Counted from the stretch's first letter, positions 13,255 to 26,113 are shown. The stretch is DNA of 64,000 bases from Cephalopachus bancanus (GCA_027257055.1 JAPVLO010000044.1:558001-622000); one strand, 5' to 3'. Notes: generated by a model from the sequence alone, not told the origin. A program made the numbers and translations.

Positions 13255-14310
13255 GATGCCTGTCTTGTCTTCACAACTCTTAAGGGCAGTTGGTGTTAAC
13301 CCTCCCTTGTATTTATGCTCTGTGCTTTTGACATGTGGAAAAGTGTCTTTGGTGTCTTTAAAACAACCATATACATTTTAGCCACATCATACTTCAAGCT
13401 TTTGTAGCATTCAGCATTATTTAACTTTATCCTTCCTGAAATCTTCTCTTGATGTCAGGAATACCACCCTTTCAGAGCTTCCCTTAACATCTCTTGCTAC
13501 TCTTCCCCAGGCTCTTTTGCTGAATCAACATTCTGGTCATCAGTGTTGGAGTTCTCAAGGTTCTCCTCTAGGTCTCTCCCCACCTCACGCTGGAGGTTCT
13601 CCCTCCCCAGTCTCATTTATGTTTATGAATTCATTGAACACCTGCACCCGTGAGACTCACAAGAGTCTCATATAAAAAAGTCCATTCTAGACCTTTCTCG
13701 AAAATTATAGACATCTCTTGGCACCTTAACTCCAACATTTAAAAAAATGCACCCATGATTCAGTGTACCGCCCAAAGACTAATTCTGTTCATCTTCTCCT
13801 GTGTCACTGGTATTGCCACATACCCAGTGGTGGCAGCGCCAAACCTGACAGTCCCTTCTTCCTCATCTCTCTCAACTTATCATCAAGTCCAGGGAAAACA
13901 CTCCTAAGGAAGTTCCTCGCATCCAACCACTTTTCAACTTTCCTTGTCTCTACTCTCTTCCCTCTATCACACTCTGAGTTCATGCTACCATCATCAGCAG
14001 TGGTCTGCTGCACTATTTTCCTAACTGGTGTAACAGTCCCCACTCTAATCCATTCTCCATTTTATATCCTTCTTCATGGCATACTTCACAGGGAAAGTTT
14101 CATATTTATTTACTCATTCATTTATATGTATACTTATTTAATTACTATCTTATGTCCCTGTTCTGGGCTAGATGCTTTCTGAAGTCAGGGATCTTTTTTT
14201 GTGGGAGAGGGACTCATGTTATAGTCTCACTTCATCAGCAAACTTCCTGGCATATAGGTGTTGATCAGAATATATTTGTTGTAAGAACGAGTAAATGAAC
14301 GAACATTAAA
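13255..14310 (+). repeat. Ancient LINE (L2-type) copy
   Basis: A long pyrimidine-rich region. Its last part, 'gtcagggatctttttttgtgggag...cctggcatataggtgttgatcagaatatatttgttgtaagaacgagtaaatgaacgaac', is a good match to the L2 3' terminus, which normally ends in repeated TGAATGAATGAA. An open frame at 13763-14182 (139 codons) falls inside it and shows no protein family I recognise; it is repeat-derived. Confidence 0.5.
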
Positions 14311-14631
14311 ATCTGACTATTGTTATTTATTTACAGGATTTATGTTTATTTACAAGCTTTATGCTGAATAGAGATTATGGATATCCTTCTTGAGCAGTTC
14401 TATTGTACATATATATCTGATTATAGAACTAGTAGATATTAACGTTAGGAAGCATGGAAAACAGAGAAGAAAGGAGAAAAAAATTCTATCACACTGTATA
14501 TAGTTTTGAATTGTGATTTTCCTATTATGCCATGACTATTTCCTTTGTCTTGCAAACGACTTCAGAATTGCTTAAAACAAAATCAACAAACTTGAGACAC
14601 AGAACCTTTCTAGAATGTTTATCGTTGATGC

Positions 14632-14653
14632 AAAACAACAACAACAACAACAA
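14632..14653. repeat. (CAA)n microsatellite
   Basis: About seven AAC/CAA units in tandem, with no other signal. Confidence 0.85.
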
Positions 14654-17449
14654 ACTACTGGAAAGACCTTGTTTAGGTAAAGAAATTTCTCTGTAGTATT
14701 AGAGTCCATAAGGTTTGATGAACTCTAGGCTCCATTTAAAGTATATTATATTTTGTTTGGTGTCAAAATAAGTTTTCTGCTTTGTAACTATTGCTTCTTT
14801 ATAAAATCCTATATTATTATCTGTACCTTCCATCATTCAGATTTCTTAAGGCCTGTGTGAGGATCTCTTGCTTAATATTTGTCCCAAAGAAACACTGTAT
14901 ATAGTTCCAGTTGACCACATAAAGCATTAACTTTAGCTTCTAGCACTAGGAACTAAATCTTCTCTCTTTGGTAAAGTTACTTTTCATGTATTAAAAACTG
15001 CCCTGCCTAGGAAAGGAAGTAACTTCACCATTTTACCCAGTGGGTATATAGGTAGACACACAAGGGCTTCATTTTAGCTCATTTTCCAAAGGCATGTGAG
15101 AGGAGTTTCTAATTGTGCTGGAATTAGGTAAACATGTGGTGTCTTCAGCTCTTCTAGTCAATGCAAGAGTCAAGAAGTTTAACTTAAAATAGTATATTTC
15201 CTGTTATCTCTGGAGAGTTTATTTTGTAATGCAGAATTCTGATCCCTTTTGTTGAGAGTGGTTCTTTTATATACCCCTCCTTTTAAAATCACTTGTGCAT
15301 TAGGGTAGTCAGCTTCATCTTATTATAATCTTATTAAAGTCATTAAAACATGAAAGTGAGACAGCGTGGGTGATATGCATCGTTTTTGAGACATGAGTTT
15401 TCTGTGAGAGCGTGTTTTTGGTATGGGGTGTTTAGCATAGTGGAAAAGGGAGCAGCTTATGGCCAGTGCCAGATGGGCATCCCTCATGGAATCTGTTACT
15501 TATCCCAGGGGCCCTATTATACGGGCTTTATTTTCAATATTAATCTTGATATGAAGGCAGCTGCAGTTCTTAAAAAAAAAAATCATACCTATAACTTCTT
15601 TTTATTATGGCCAAAGAAATTTATAGATCAGCTTTATAGATGGATTCTACTTTCCCCCTCAGTTATTAACCAGCTCTGTGGAATGTGTAGTAATTTTTCC
15701 TATGTGCCATATATATTCCTCCACTAGAAGCAATGAGAAAAATATTTCTTTTTTGTTAGGAATAGATGGAGTCAGTATGTATGGTAATACATGCACTTTG
15801 TATGAGAGTCACTGTAAATAAGGTGCTAACATTTTACTTTAAAGCTAAGTAGTGTGCCATCTTTTTTTTTTAGCTCCCTAGCAAGAATTTTCTCCCCAAA
15901 TATATTGCATTTTAACTGTGGAGTATCAAGAGGGTTAATACATATTTAGGTAGTATTCATAGTGTCTTTAGCTTAAAATGCAGCCTGATCTCCCTTTGTG
16001 ATTGTTTCAAGATTTTTACATCTGTTTTACTTCCCTTTCGGTCACTTTTGCATTTACAACTTGATATAATTTGCCTAAATACAGTTGAGTCACTCTTCTG
16101 GAATAGAATTTGTTTTTTGCTGAAGTGAGTAAAATTTAATATATGATTTAAGAAGAGTTGCTTACAAATTGCTGCATAATCACATCTTTTTTATATTTAT
16201 GTAAGGAAATGTTAAGGTAATCTTGAATGTATTAGTATACAGTGACTGTTTGGGATCCCAAGAATAAAATGTCTCTCTTATTTAGGAATACTTTCATGGT
16301 TATTTTACATAAAATGCTAAAATAAATTTGAACCATACACCAGATTAACATTGACATCCTGACTGAATTCTATTATTTGTCTTCAAGATAAAAGCCAATG
16401 GGCCCCTACTTTGAAGGGATTTTATTTTATGGTTATGTTTAAGAAACCATTAGCCACATACTCAACTAATTAAAATATAGGTTTAGCAAAAACCCTTCTT
16501 TTAGAATAATGTAAGATATAAAATCTTAAGTTACAGATTGTGGAATCGTTGGTTGGAAGGAATGTGATTTCCAACCCTCCTGCCCTAAGACCTCATCAGA
16601 AGTGGGATTTAGAGCCTCATGTAAGCTCTTTCCTAGTAAAAGATTTTAGATAAACATAAATGGTAAAATACAGAGAACTAATGAAAACTATATGATCACA
16701 TCTGGTAAAAAGTTATCCCGACAGAATTCATGCAATCATAAAATCACAGAAAAATGTATGTAATCAAGATATTCTTGCAGTGTGAGCAAAAGCTCTCTGC
16801 CACTGTGCTGTGAAACACTAGCCCTGACATGTTTCTACAGCCAGACTTACCAGTGGTTTCATAGATTCTTATAATTTCTTATTGAGTATCTAAAACTTGC
16901 TCTTAAATTATGATAGATGTGAATTAATAGATATTAATAGACCCCAGTTGCAATCATGTTTGGCTTAAATGATTATATATTATATATGCTCTGAACCTCT
17001 TATCCTTGATCATTTCTGAGTCAAGTAGGCTTTAGATATTTGGTTTATCAAATATGATTGAGACTGAAAAATAAACACATTGAGTCACTTGTGATACTTA
17101 AGGAAGAATTTATAGGTTTATTGATCTTTTAAAAATGTTAGCCTTAAAAGAGCATGTTAAACTATTTCTATTTCTTGACTTACTTTCAGCAGAAAAAGAA
17201 AGCAAGTGAGTGTTTATATAAACGGAAAGCTTCATAGCTGACAACCAACTAGTTGATAATATATTTGAAAAACATTTAAGGTAATCCTTAATTGCAGTCA
17301 GTCATCTTATAAGTAAATGTATCGAAAGGCAGCCCCTCTTGGAGGAAGAATATTGATTGTGTGTGGATAGTGTGAAAGCAATACCTCTGTAATATTTATA
17401 TTAAAATATTCTAAATTTCTCCTATTTATGCTTAATGTATGGATAGATC

Positions 17450-17688
17450 TATTTGGGGTGCCAAAAAATGTATACACATTTTAGGCGATGTTATCTATGT
17501 ATTAATTTTAGTTTGCTGTAATCAGAAGTGTCTGGACACTGATGGTAACCACTTTGAGCACCTCTTGTACTTCAGAAGTCAAACGTGACTTGTATTCACC
17601 TTTTGTTATAGGTGTATATTGTATTATAATTTTAATACAGTTTTTTCTTTCTTAAAACGTGTATACACTTTTTGGCACCCTCTGTGTA
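17450..17688 (+). mobile_element. Tc1/mariner-type internally deleted DNA transposon
   Basis: A 235-bp element between TA dinucleotides (17450-17451 and 17687-17688). The terminal inverted repeats match over about 30 bp: the left end reads GGGTGCCAAAAAATGTATAC and onward, and the right end in reverse complement reads GGGTGCCAAAAAGTGTATAC and onward. Between them, 17529-17588 translates as C-L-D-T-D-G-N-H-F-E-H-L-L-Y-F-R and on to a TGA. The G-x-H-F-E-H-L-L part resembles the C-terminal end of Tc1/mariner transposases. It therefore looks like a non-autonomous copy made by deletion of most of the transposase gene. The transposase is not functional. I do not recognise the family. Confidence 0.75.
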
Positions 17689-17888
17689 TCAGGGAATTTC
17701 AGTCTCTAGTGACACTTTGGGTAGGATAATTCTTTATTGTGTAGAGCTGTCCTGTGCATTGTTGGATGTTTAGCAACATTTCTGGCCTTTACCCATGGGG
17801 TGCCAGAAGTCACGACAATAAAAACTCTCTCCAGACACTATCAAATATACCCTGGGAAATGAAATTGCCTACAATAGAGAATGGCTGA
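17689..17888 (-). mobile_element. MER5A (hAT-Charlie non-autonomous DNA element), antisense
   Basis: It shows the MER5A reverse order: 'gggtaggataattctttattgtg', 'gctgtcctgtgcattgttggatgtttagcaacatttctggcc', 'ctctccagaca', 'ccctgggaaatgaaattgcc', and an end at 'gagaatggctg'. It abuts the mariner-type element directly on its left. Confidence 0.8.
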
Positions 17889-18574
17889 TCTGTACACCTA
17901 TATATTTATAACTAGATATCTATAACTTTGTATCTATGTATTAGTATATTCGTTTTTGGCATCAGAACATGATTAAGATTTTAGAGCATTAAATTTTATA
18001 CCTTAGAAATCAAAGAATGAAAGACAATATAAGAAGTCAGTGATTTTTGATGGAATTCATTCTAAATTATGATTAGAGGGATTGATTGAAATTAGAGAAT
18101 ATGTTTCTACCTTGGTTACTAGAGTTTGAACAATAGAAATTTTGTAAGTAGTTAAAAGGTTTTCATTTAAAAATAATAAGGAACATTTTATTTAATTTGT
18201 TGTTTCTCTTTTACATTTGAAATTTCATATGGTTGTGAAAGAAGTAATGCCCAGGAGACTTACTAAGGGTGTTCAGTGTAGATATGTCATGTCATTAGAG
18301 GCCTGAAAGTTTGTTTTCTGCAGCAAGTCTCTAAGGTCCTTAGTCATCTGATTGCAGCAAGAACTACACAGCACAAGGAAAATAACTCAGATTTTGTCTT
18401 ATGTGACATTTTATTTCTTTTTTGTTTTAAGTCTTGACAGTACTTTGGCAAACCCTAATAGCAGCGGGTCACCTGAATTTGATGCACAGAAAAATAAATG
18501 GCTTTATAACACATCTTCAACCACATTGAAACTGCTTACTGCAAGCACCCCGGGGTTGATCCTGAGGCCTTTGC

Positions 18575-18790
18575 ATTAACAGTTGAGTACCTAATGTGTG
18601 CCAGACCCTGGTGTTACAGTGGCCAATGAGGCACAGCCTCTGTCCCCAGAAAGTCTAGCAGGGAGACAGGCACTGAAATAGATCATTGTAACCCACTGTA
18701 GAGTGATGCACAGGTTGGCTTGGAGCTTGGAGAAGGAGAATTCAGTTCAGCCAGGGGTGGGGAAGGTGGTGCCAAGGAGTTGTTTTCTGA
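18575..18790 (+). repeat. L2 fragment
   Basis: It begins 'gagtacctaatgtgtgccagaccctggtgttacagtggccaatgaggcacagcctctgtcc', a close relative of the L2 3' region (cctactatgtgccaggc...acagcagtgaacaag). A G-rich stretch follows. Confidence 0.6.
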
Positions 18791-19359
18791 GCATCTTTGA
18801 AGATTATATCTTGTGTGCATCTGTGGGCCTACTTACTATAAACTAATTCACACTAAAGTGTCCATGGCAGATTAAAGCCCAGTGATAGTAGGATTTATCA
18901 TGGGTTACAGGCCAAGGGATGTACTGCTAGTAATGGAAACTTGCTTGTTAATGTCATATCTTTTGGGCCTTGGAGAAAGGGTCTTTAGAGTTCTTCTAGT
19001 GACATCCAAGAAAGTAGTCAAATTTCCATCTGGACTGATGGCCACTCTTAGCTGTCATTTCAGTGATTCTCACAAAAAACAAAACAGATCAAACGCATCT
19101 ATTTTGTAAGTTGCTGTCATTTTATAAGAGATGCCCACTAGTTTGCCAAATATAGTGGAAGACACATAGAATGGACATGATTCTTACCTATGGAAATTGT
19201 ACTCTAGGTCTTATCTTCTGCAATTGTGGGCTGATCTTCCTTTTCACTTGTGTTCAGTCTTTCCCCACCTACAAACGTGTGCAAGTCTCCTTTTATCCAT
19301 AAGCACATTTAAGCTAAGTTTCCCCAAAACGTAGTCAGTACTGTGTACTCCCGTATAAG

Positions 19360-19680
19360 CCTTTCCTCTGACTTCTCTACCTAGAATGCATGTATTCCTG
19401 TTTCTTGGGCTCCCAGGCTTACTCTATTGACAAGCATTTGCCCACATAATTTTCTTTATCAGTGTTTTTGTCTTACAGGCAAGCTCCTACACTTCCCTAA
19501 AAACCTCACTCAGAAGGCTCTTCTTGTTTAAAACCTTCTGCTGACTTTCCAGGGGACATACTTCCCAGATATCCTTCATGCAGCTCCTATCATGTAGAAT
19601 CATATCTGTTTTTTCCATTAGAGCTTTTCTTTGGTAGAAACTGGATCTTATGCATATTTTAATTTAATAACTACCATTGT
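19360..19680 (+). repeat. L2 fragment
   Basis: Pyrimidine-rich text 'ctctacctagaatgcatgtattcctg...cctaaaaacctcactcagaaggctcttc' parallels the L2 ORF2 end ('tgcctggaatgctcttcc...cagcttaggcgtcacctcctccagaaagcc'). The same segment type recurs at 42.2-42.6 kb. Confidence 0.5.
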
Positions 19681-19889
19681 ATCTTTTATATAACAGACTC
19701 AGTAGCTATTACAAAAAAAAGTTTCAGTGACCCTTTTATTTTTCCCAGATTATTGAATTCCTATCTTCCCAGGCTTCTCACTTCCAAATTTCTGATATTT
19801 ATCAAGTGTCTCTCTTCCATATAAGATCTTTTGCAGGGAGCTTTGTGCTGTCTCAGTTCTCCTCGTATAGCCTAGTTCCACAAAGTCCT

Positions 19890-19998
19890 ATCCTTTCTTC
19901 CTTAGAAATGAGGAAACAGAAGTTTAGGGAAGCAACATGATACAACTTACCTGATGATACCAGGGTATAAGTTGTAAAGCTGGGATTTGAACTTGGAT
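19890..19998 (-). repeat. MIR SINE fragment
   Basis: 'gaaatgaggaaacagaagtttagggaagcaac' followed by 'gctgggatttgaacttggatct' is the conserved MIR core pair in this order. Confidence 0.7.
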
Positions 19999-20004
19999 CT
20001 CTGA

Positions 20005-20560
20005 CTTACTTATTCACTTATGCCTTCAACAGATGCATACCAAGCCAGACATTGTCCTAAGACCAGGGGAAACAGCACTGAACCAGACAAATGGATTGTT
20101 CATTCTAGAGTGGAGAGAGACAGCAAACAAACACATTACGTCAGTTAGTGATGACTTTATATATCTTATGGGATATAAAAGGAGAATGGGTAAGGGCCTG
20201 AGGAGGACATGTATGCGCACGTCCTTTTAGTTAAATTGATCTGGGAGTACTCCATGAGGAAAAGGCATTGAGCCGAAACTTACATGAAGAAGGGATGAAA
20301 GGGAGACTATTGGTCCAGGCAAGGAGATCAGCAGGTACAATGAATGGCCCAGAGAGGGGATGGAGGAACAGCTAGAGCAGTGTACTGGGAGGGCAGGAGC
20401 AGCCTCTTGGGAGGGAATTTGTAGAAGGAATCAGCAGCCAGATCTTGTAAGGACTTGAAGCCTATGGCAAGAAGTTTGGATTTAGCTGTATGTGTCCTTG
20501 AGAAGCCATTGGAGATCTTAAAGTAGTAAAACTCTATTGCACTGTCATATAAGCCACAGC
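20005..20560 (+). repeat. L2 fragment
   Basis: 'ccaagccagacattgtcctaagaccaggggaaacagcactgaaccagacaaatgg' matches the L2 'gtgctaggcgctgggga.acagcagtgaacaagacag' block, followed by 'acttgaagcctatggcaagaagtttggatttagctg' typical of the same LINE. The order is fragmented. Confidence 0.6.
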
Positions 20561-20634
20561 AGTTTGTAAAATAGGCATGGTCTGCTTTGGTTTCTGCAAA
20601 ACTCATTGAAATGTCACCCGGGCCATTAGTACAG

Positions 20635-20812
20635 ATAGAAAGGTGGCTTTATATGTATGAGCCCATTTAATCCTCAAAACCTCCATGATGAGGCAAATAC
20701 GGATTGTATCCCTGTTTTATAAATGGTAAAACTGAAGTACATGAAGGTGAATAACTTGTGCACAGTGACATAATCAGCAAGTTGCTCCAGTGGGATTCGA
20801 ATTTGTCCTTAA
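20635..20812 (-). repeat. MIR SINE
   Basis: Near full-length MIR: 'gagcccatttaatcctcaaaacctccatgatgaggcaaatac', 'cccTgttttataaatggtaaaactgaagtac', 'acttgtgcacagtgacataatcagcaagttgctccagtgggattcgaattt'. Confidence 0.75.
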
Positions 20813-21179
20813 ATGAGGCAACTTGTCTGCCATCCCACAACTAGTTTGGTGGTGGGATTATAATTAAAAGCTAGTTAGACTGACTTGTGGTAAAGTGCTG
20901 TCTGTATTTTGTTCTTCCTACTGTTGCTTCTGCCCAAGTCTAGACACTTGCAACCTCCCACCAGTTGAATTATTCTTCACTGGTCTCTTTGCCCCCAGTC
21001 TTTCGCAATACTAATCTTGGGCATCTTAGACTATTGATATGCTTAGCTGTGGGTTTTACATCTCTCTCGCCTTATCTCTTTTCTCTAACAAAAATCCTTG
21101 GTGGACCTTCCTATTTAATACATTTTGAAATATTAGGTTGGCCTTCGAGGCCATCATAGCCTGGCTACCTACCATCTTC

Positions 21180-21415
21180 TCCCAGCTTACCCCCCTTTCT
21201 CCTATAGCCAGATTGCTCTCTGCTCTGCCTTTGAGCAGAGCCTGTGCATGGGTAGGTCTGGAGCTTCACTCATCCCCTTCTCTTTGCCTGGGACTCCTTC
21301 TCCTCTAGCTTTCTTTTTTGGTTGACTTGTTCCTCTGAGTAACCATCTCTTTTTGTCTCTTTCTTCGCTTAAACTTGCAAGTCATTTGTCACCAACTTGA
21401 CCCTTAGGTTCATAC
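21180..21415 (+). repeat. L2 fragment
   Basis: 'gcctttgagcagagcctgtgcatggg...cctgggactccttctcctctagc...' parallels the L2 'gccttggcactt.ctgttccctctgcctggaac' block. Diverged. Confidence 0.4.
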
Positions 21416-22234
21416 ATTTTTTTTTTTGGTCTCATCATCCCAAATGAGTTGTTGACCCTTAAAATCAAAGTCATATCTTCTGTTTCTCTCCAGATACAGA
21501 GAAGTAGATGTATTCCCCAAATATATCCTATTAATTTGTTGTATCTAATGGAGATTCAGTTAAGTGTTGGTAAGGCTTTTGAGAATAAGGCTAGGGGAGA
21601 TAAACCAGAATTAATACAAAAGTTATGGTCACTTAACAGCATATGTGTTTCTATTGTTTTGTTGTTGTTATTGTTGATGTGTGTTTAAGTAAAATCAAAG
21701 GCCTTCTTTTCCCATTCTCTGAATATTGGTGATGATTGATTGCTTGGCCAATTCTAAATATGACTCAATTGTTCCAAAAAAGGAAAAAAAAACAAAACCC
21801 AAAACCACAATTCTTGAACCCTGGTATCCACTCCTACCTGTATTTATTTTCCTAATATTAAACAAGTGCAGTTGGGTTTGATAGGGCGTTTTTTTTTTCT
21901 TGCTACTTTTAACTAGTCCAGATGGTTATGCGATTCACAGACTCAAATGTGTCCAGATCATGAAAATCCAAAGGCCTCCATGTCTGAGCAGAGTCCATAT
22001 GTTTAGGAATTGTTGTTACTTGTGTGGGTCCATAGCAGTTGCTGAAAAATCCAACAATGGAACTTGTATTCCCTACTTGATCCAACATAGGATCACCTGG
22101 ATGGTCACTTCACACATGATTGCTTTTCTCTGTAATCCAGGGAGGTGAGAGGGGGTAGTAAATGCTTTCACTAAACTTTTATTACTGTAAACAAAACAGC
22201 TTGTGCTACCCCAGCATTTCCGTGAGATGTACAG

Positions 22235-22550
22235 AAAAGTTTATTTTATGTTTTTTGAGTTGCTGTCTCATTTTTGTCACAGGCTGGAGTGCAGGGGCAT
22301 GCTCATGGCCACCACAGCCGTGACCTGCTGGGCTCAGGCAATCCTTCTGCCTCAACCTTCCAAGTAGCCAGAATTACAGATGCATGCCACCATGCCCAGC
22401 TAGTTTTTGTGATTTACTGTAGAGATGAGGGCTCACCAAGTTGCCCAGGCTGGTCTCGAACCTCCGGACTCAGGCAATCCTCTCGCCTCGGCCTCCCAAA
22501 GTGCTGGGATTACAGGCTTGAGCCACTGTGCTGGCCAAAATAGTTTATTT
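22235..22550 (-). mobile_element. Alu SINE, near full length, antisense
   Basis: The reverse complement of a dimeric Alu spans about 22252-22536, from the T-rich start through the right monomer ('caggctggagtgcagggg'), the middle linker ('agtttttgtgatttactgtagagatgag') and the left monomer ('cctcccaaagtgctgggattacaggc') to 'gctggcc'. Imperfect flanking duplications occur at 22235-22246 (AAAAGTTTATTT) and 22537-22550. Compared with the AluJ/S pattern I know, the copy reads 'agccagaattacag' where 'agctgggactacag' is usual. Other Alus in the window share this type of change. Confidence 0.9.
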
Positions 22551-22604
22551 AAAAAAAAATAAATATCCACCACATTAAATCTAAGAGGAACTTGGCTAGT
22601 AGTT

Positions 22605-22785
22605 CTCAAATATTAAATAGTATGTGTTTTAGAGTTTCTTAAAAAGGCTTAAAAAACACATATTAGGATCCCACTGTCTACAGATCGATACAGAAAATCC
22701 AGCGTGAGGATTGGGTAATTTACATTTTTAACAGGTTTCTATCATTCTATGGTCCCTGGCACAACACTTTGAAAAACCCAGAGAC
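22605..22785 (-). mobile_element. hAT-Charlie-type (MER20/MER58-like) fragment
   Basis: 'tagtagttctcaaat' at the left and 'cacaacactttgaaaaaccc' at the right are typical hAT-Charlie termini. Inside, 'ggatcccactgtc...tttacatttttaacaggtttct' fits this group. The exact family is uncertain. Confidence 0.5.
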
Positions 22786-23264
22786 TATATAGCATTTTCT
22801 CTTTTTTTTTTAGAAAAGAACATTTTAAATTAGAAAAAAAAAATTAGCTGTCAAATTTAACACTTGAATCCTTGCCCCCGTTGACATTGTACTGTTGGTT
22901 CTCTCTCAGTGTTTTGCCTGCAGGCCAGAATCTGTGGTGTTCCATGCAGATAGTATTCAACCACCTAAGGCACCCATTCTTAACAGCCCACCCCCACCCA
23001 TCTAGACCACTATATCATTTTTCCAAAAAGGTTAGTGCATTTTCTAGAACAAAGCATTTTTCAAGCTACATATCTCTAGAGTTTAAAATATTACTTTTAT
23101 TTGACTATATTTCTTCCTGTTACCATGTTTTCCCCATAGATGTGGTCTGGGCAGGGGCTGGTGGTGGTGGTTGCTGGGCTTCTTGTTTTCACTTGAATTT
23201 CAAGTGTGTATACGTGTCCTGATGGGCTTAGAGGACAATTCTGAGTAGCATCATTTCACATCCA

Positions 23265-24205
23265 GGAACTCATTTGTATTTATTGAACACCTACTACTTA
23301 CCAAACTCTCTTGGAACTGGGACATTCATGTAAAATATGGACATAACCTTCTTATCGTCATTGAAATTACATTCTAGTCATCTGAGAAAGTTAGTAACAA
23401 TAATATGTGATGTTGAAAAGTGTTCATGGGAACAGCGGAGTGGGGGAAGAGGGAAAGAGAATGCTAGATGTGGAGAAGGAGGCTGTGAAGAAATTTGATA
23501 GGGTAGTCAGAGAGAAGGTGACATCTGTGAGGTAAGAGAGTGAGCCATGGGGACAGTTGAAAGGACAGTAGTCTAAGCAGAAGAATGACAGCCATTGTAA
23601 AGGCCCAGAGGTAGGAATGTGTCTAGAGTGTTGAGGGAACAGCAAGGAGGCCAGCATGAGCAAGGAGGAGAACATTGGTCAATAGGTCAGAGAAGAAACA
23701 GGGGTTGTTATAATGACTTGAGTATCTTCCCTGAGTAAATGGGAAGTCACTGAAAAATTTTGAGCAGAGGAATGAGTTGATCTGACTTAGATTTTCAAAG
23801 GATTGTGTTGAGAATAGTCTGTTGGGGAAGTGTGGTAGAGCCAGAGGGACCAGCTGAGAGCTGCAGAGGTACAGGACGGATTGGATGGCTTAGGCCTGGG
23901 TAGATCTAGAGAGAAGGACAAGTGGTCCATGTTGGGTATAGTTGGAAGGATGAGTCATCGGAATCTCCTAAAACTTTGATGGGAAAATGGAGAGAGAAAT
24001 AGTGGATTCAAGAATGGTTTTTGGCCTGAGTCACTGGAAGTGAGTTACTTTCCCATCAAGGAGATGGGAAAGACTGTGGGTGGAGCAGGCTAAGGGGAGA
24101 AGATGAGGAGTTCAGTTTTGGACATATATTTGAGATACCAATTGACATCCAATGGAAGTGCTGTAGACAGTTGGACTTTTGAGTCTGGTTCTTAGGAGAT
24201 CATCA
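23265..24205 (+). repeat. L2 LINE, long fragment
   Basis: It begins 'tttattgaacacctactacttaccaaactct', the L2 hallmark. About 900 bp of G/A-rich text follows in the usual order: 'gccattgtaaaggcccagaggtaggaatg', 'gaagtcactgaaaaattttgagcagaggaatgagttgatctgac', 'gaggagttcagttttggacatatatttgagataccaattgacatccaatggaagtg'. No reading frame survives. Confidence 0.65.
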
Positions 24206-24234
24206 TGGAGGAGTTTTTAGCATGTGGAAAGGCA

Positions 24235-24375
24235 TGTATAGGTGTGTGTGTAATTATATTTATGTGTGTATATAATTCTCTCTATATAATTATATATACA
24301 TATTAGCATGTTTGTATGTGTATATATATTATATCATTATATATACACATGTGCATACACACACAAATTATATGG
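24235..24375. repeat. TG/TA-rich microsatellite tract
   Basis: Alternating TG and TA runs (gtgtgtgtgtaa, tatatacatat, tatatatattatat, cacacac). Low complexity only. Confidence 0.8.
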
Positions 24376-24974
24376 CTATAATTATACGTCATAGCCCATT
24401 GTTTATAGTTTTGTGTTTCCAGACTATAGTTGAACCCCTAACCTTTAGACTGTCATTCTTCTCTAAGTCATTCTTTGTTTTCTACTGTGGTGCTCCAGAT
24501 CCGTCCAAGATAATCATCAGTATTATTATCACTCGCCATATTGGACTTGTTTTCACTCCCTTGGGCTTTCTATCTTGAAACGGATTACCACTGCTGGAAA
24601 TGGTTGAACTTTGATGATCTTCCCAAGGTTCTTTTCCAAGGATAGTTAACTGAGCCTTGGAGAGTGTGTAGACTCTGCAGTCCCGCCTCCTCTAGCATGT
24701 GACCGTGCTTGGCACACTTGATCCATAATGGCACAGTTCATTTGTGTAAGCTACTTGACAGATGTCCGTAGTGAGGCATCAAATTGGATGGTGTCTGCTA
24801 ACAAATCTAATGGGAAAAAAAGAAAAGAGAAATCGAAGGATTATCTTTTTTTTCAGGATTAAATTTGTGCCATTTAGCTGTTTGAGACCCTGTAGTTAAT
24901 GCCGCTTTATTAGAAGCCTATACAATTCTTTACATGGGTGTCAAAATAATTTCAGTGAAAATGATGTTGTGTGG

Positions 24975-25270
24975 ACTCATCAAGCTGAAGTATTCGTCTT
25001 TTGATTACAGATGGGTTTTTGTCTGGGCTGCTCTACTTTCTCCAGCCCCTTTGCTGTACTAACCAGACTTAACAATCTGCATTAATTTACTTTGGCACTT
25101 CACACGGTCAGACAGGCCACAAGCACGATGGTCTTTAATAAATTTCTAAAAAATCTTGCAGTACTCCTTTTTAATTGATGTCCTTCATAAATTGTATTTG
25201 CCCAAGCTATAATTACTCGTCAAGCAGCAAAAGCAAATCTACCTCTAAGTACAATGAAGATGTTCTTTTA
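24975..25270. promoter_or_regulatory. Candidate conserved non-coding element (intron 1)
   Basis: A repeat-free block with balanced base composition amid AT-rich intron. It includes homeodomain-like ATTAATTTAC, TTAATTGATG and TATAATTACTC motifs. Inference only: no alignment was possible. Confidence 0.25.
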
Positions 25271-26113
25271 TGAAATTATTAAGATACAGAAGTTCGACGT
25301 GCAGAGTAATTTAGTTCTGCTTTATAATGATATCTTTGGGGACTATATCTTTGGGGATCACATCTATTAGAGCCCTACCACCACCAGTGTACTTCATAAT
25401 TGCCAAATGCCCGTGCCTTTCAGTGACCATTTCCCTATGTATATATTCTTTAGAACCACTGGGCTGATTTCTTTCTTGTTTGTATATGCCCTTCAGAGTA
25501 ATTAATCATCTCATATGATGTTCATTTAGTGTATTTGGAATATTTTGACTCTTGAAATTGCATAGAAGACCCCTTGTATGGCTTAGTAACAGAGCTTTGA
25601 AGGAACATCAATGGAGGTTTAGAATTTAGAAAGTGTGGAAATAGACCAAGTTAAGGTGACATAGAATGAATAATTTAGAAATTCTTATTTAGTTGATTCA
25701 TATAACATAATTTTACCATGTAAAATTAGGATTTTATCTTTTCTAAAAGAAGATTCAGGGAATATAAAAGAATATTGTCAAAAAAGAGCTTAGAACATGG
25801 TTTCCCAAAGTGTGTTCCCACAGGGTATTGTGGGGAAACAAAAGGAGGTGATCCACAGCTTTTTTTCATTTGTTTATTTTCACTTAAAAATAAGTAAGCT
25901 TCATGCAAGCAGTAAACAGTAAAGTTGTCATCTTTTCATAATTTTGTCTCTAGTGCCTTCATAGTGTCTTGCACATACTAGGCACATAAATAGTTGTTGA
26001 ATTAATTGACTGTGGACTTCTCAGAGTCTTTAACTTTATAGCCGGCATTATGATTCATCAAAGAGAAGGTAGCCTTTCCCAACCTAGCTGGACTGTGGAA
26101 GCATTTTATTAGA

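Noticed and set aside
13763..14182. 139-codon open frame, the longest in intron 1
   Set aside because: It is inside an old LINE-type region, has no recognisable domain and lacks supporting splice or promoter signals.
22274..22543. 89-codon open frame with a familiar C-R-D-E-G-S-P-S-C-P-G-W-S type sequence
   Set aside because: This is the classic translation of an antisense Alu, not a gene.
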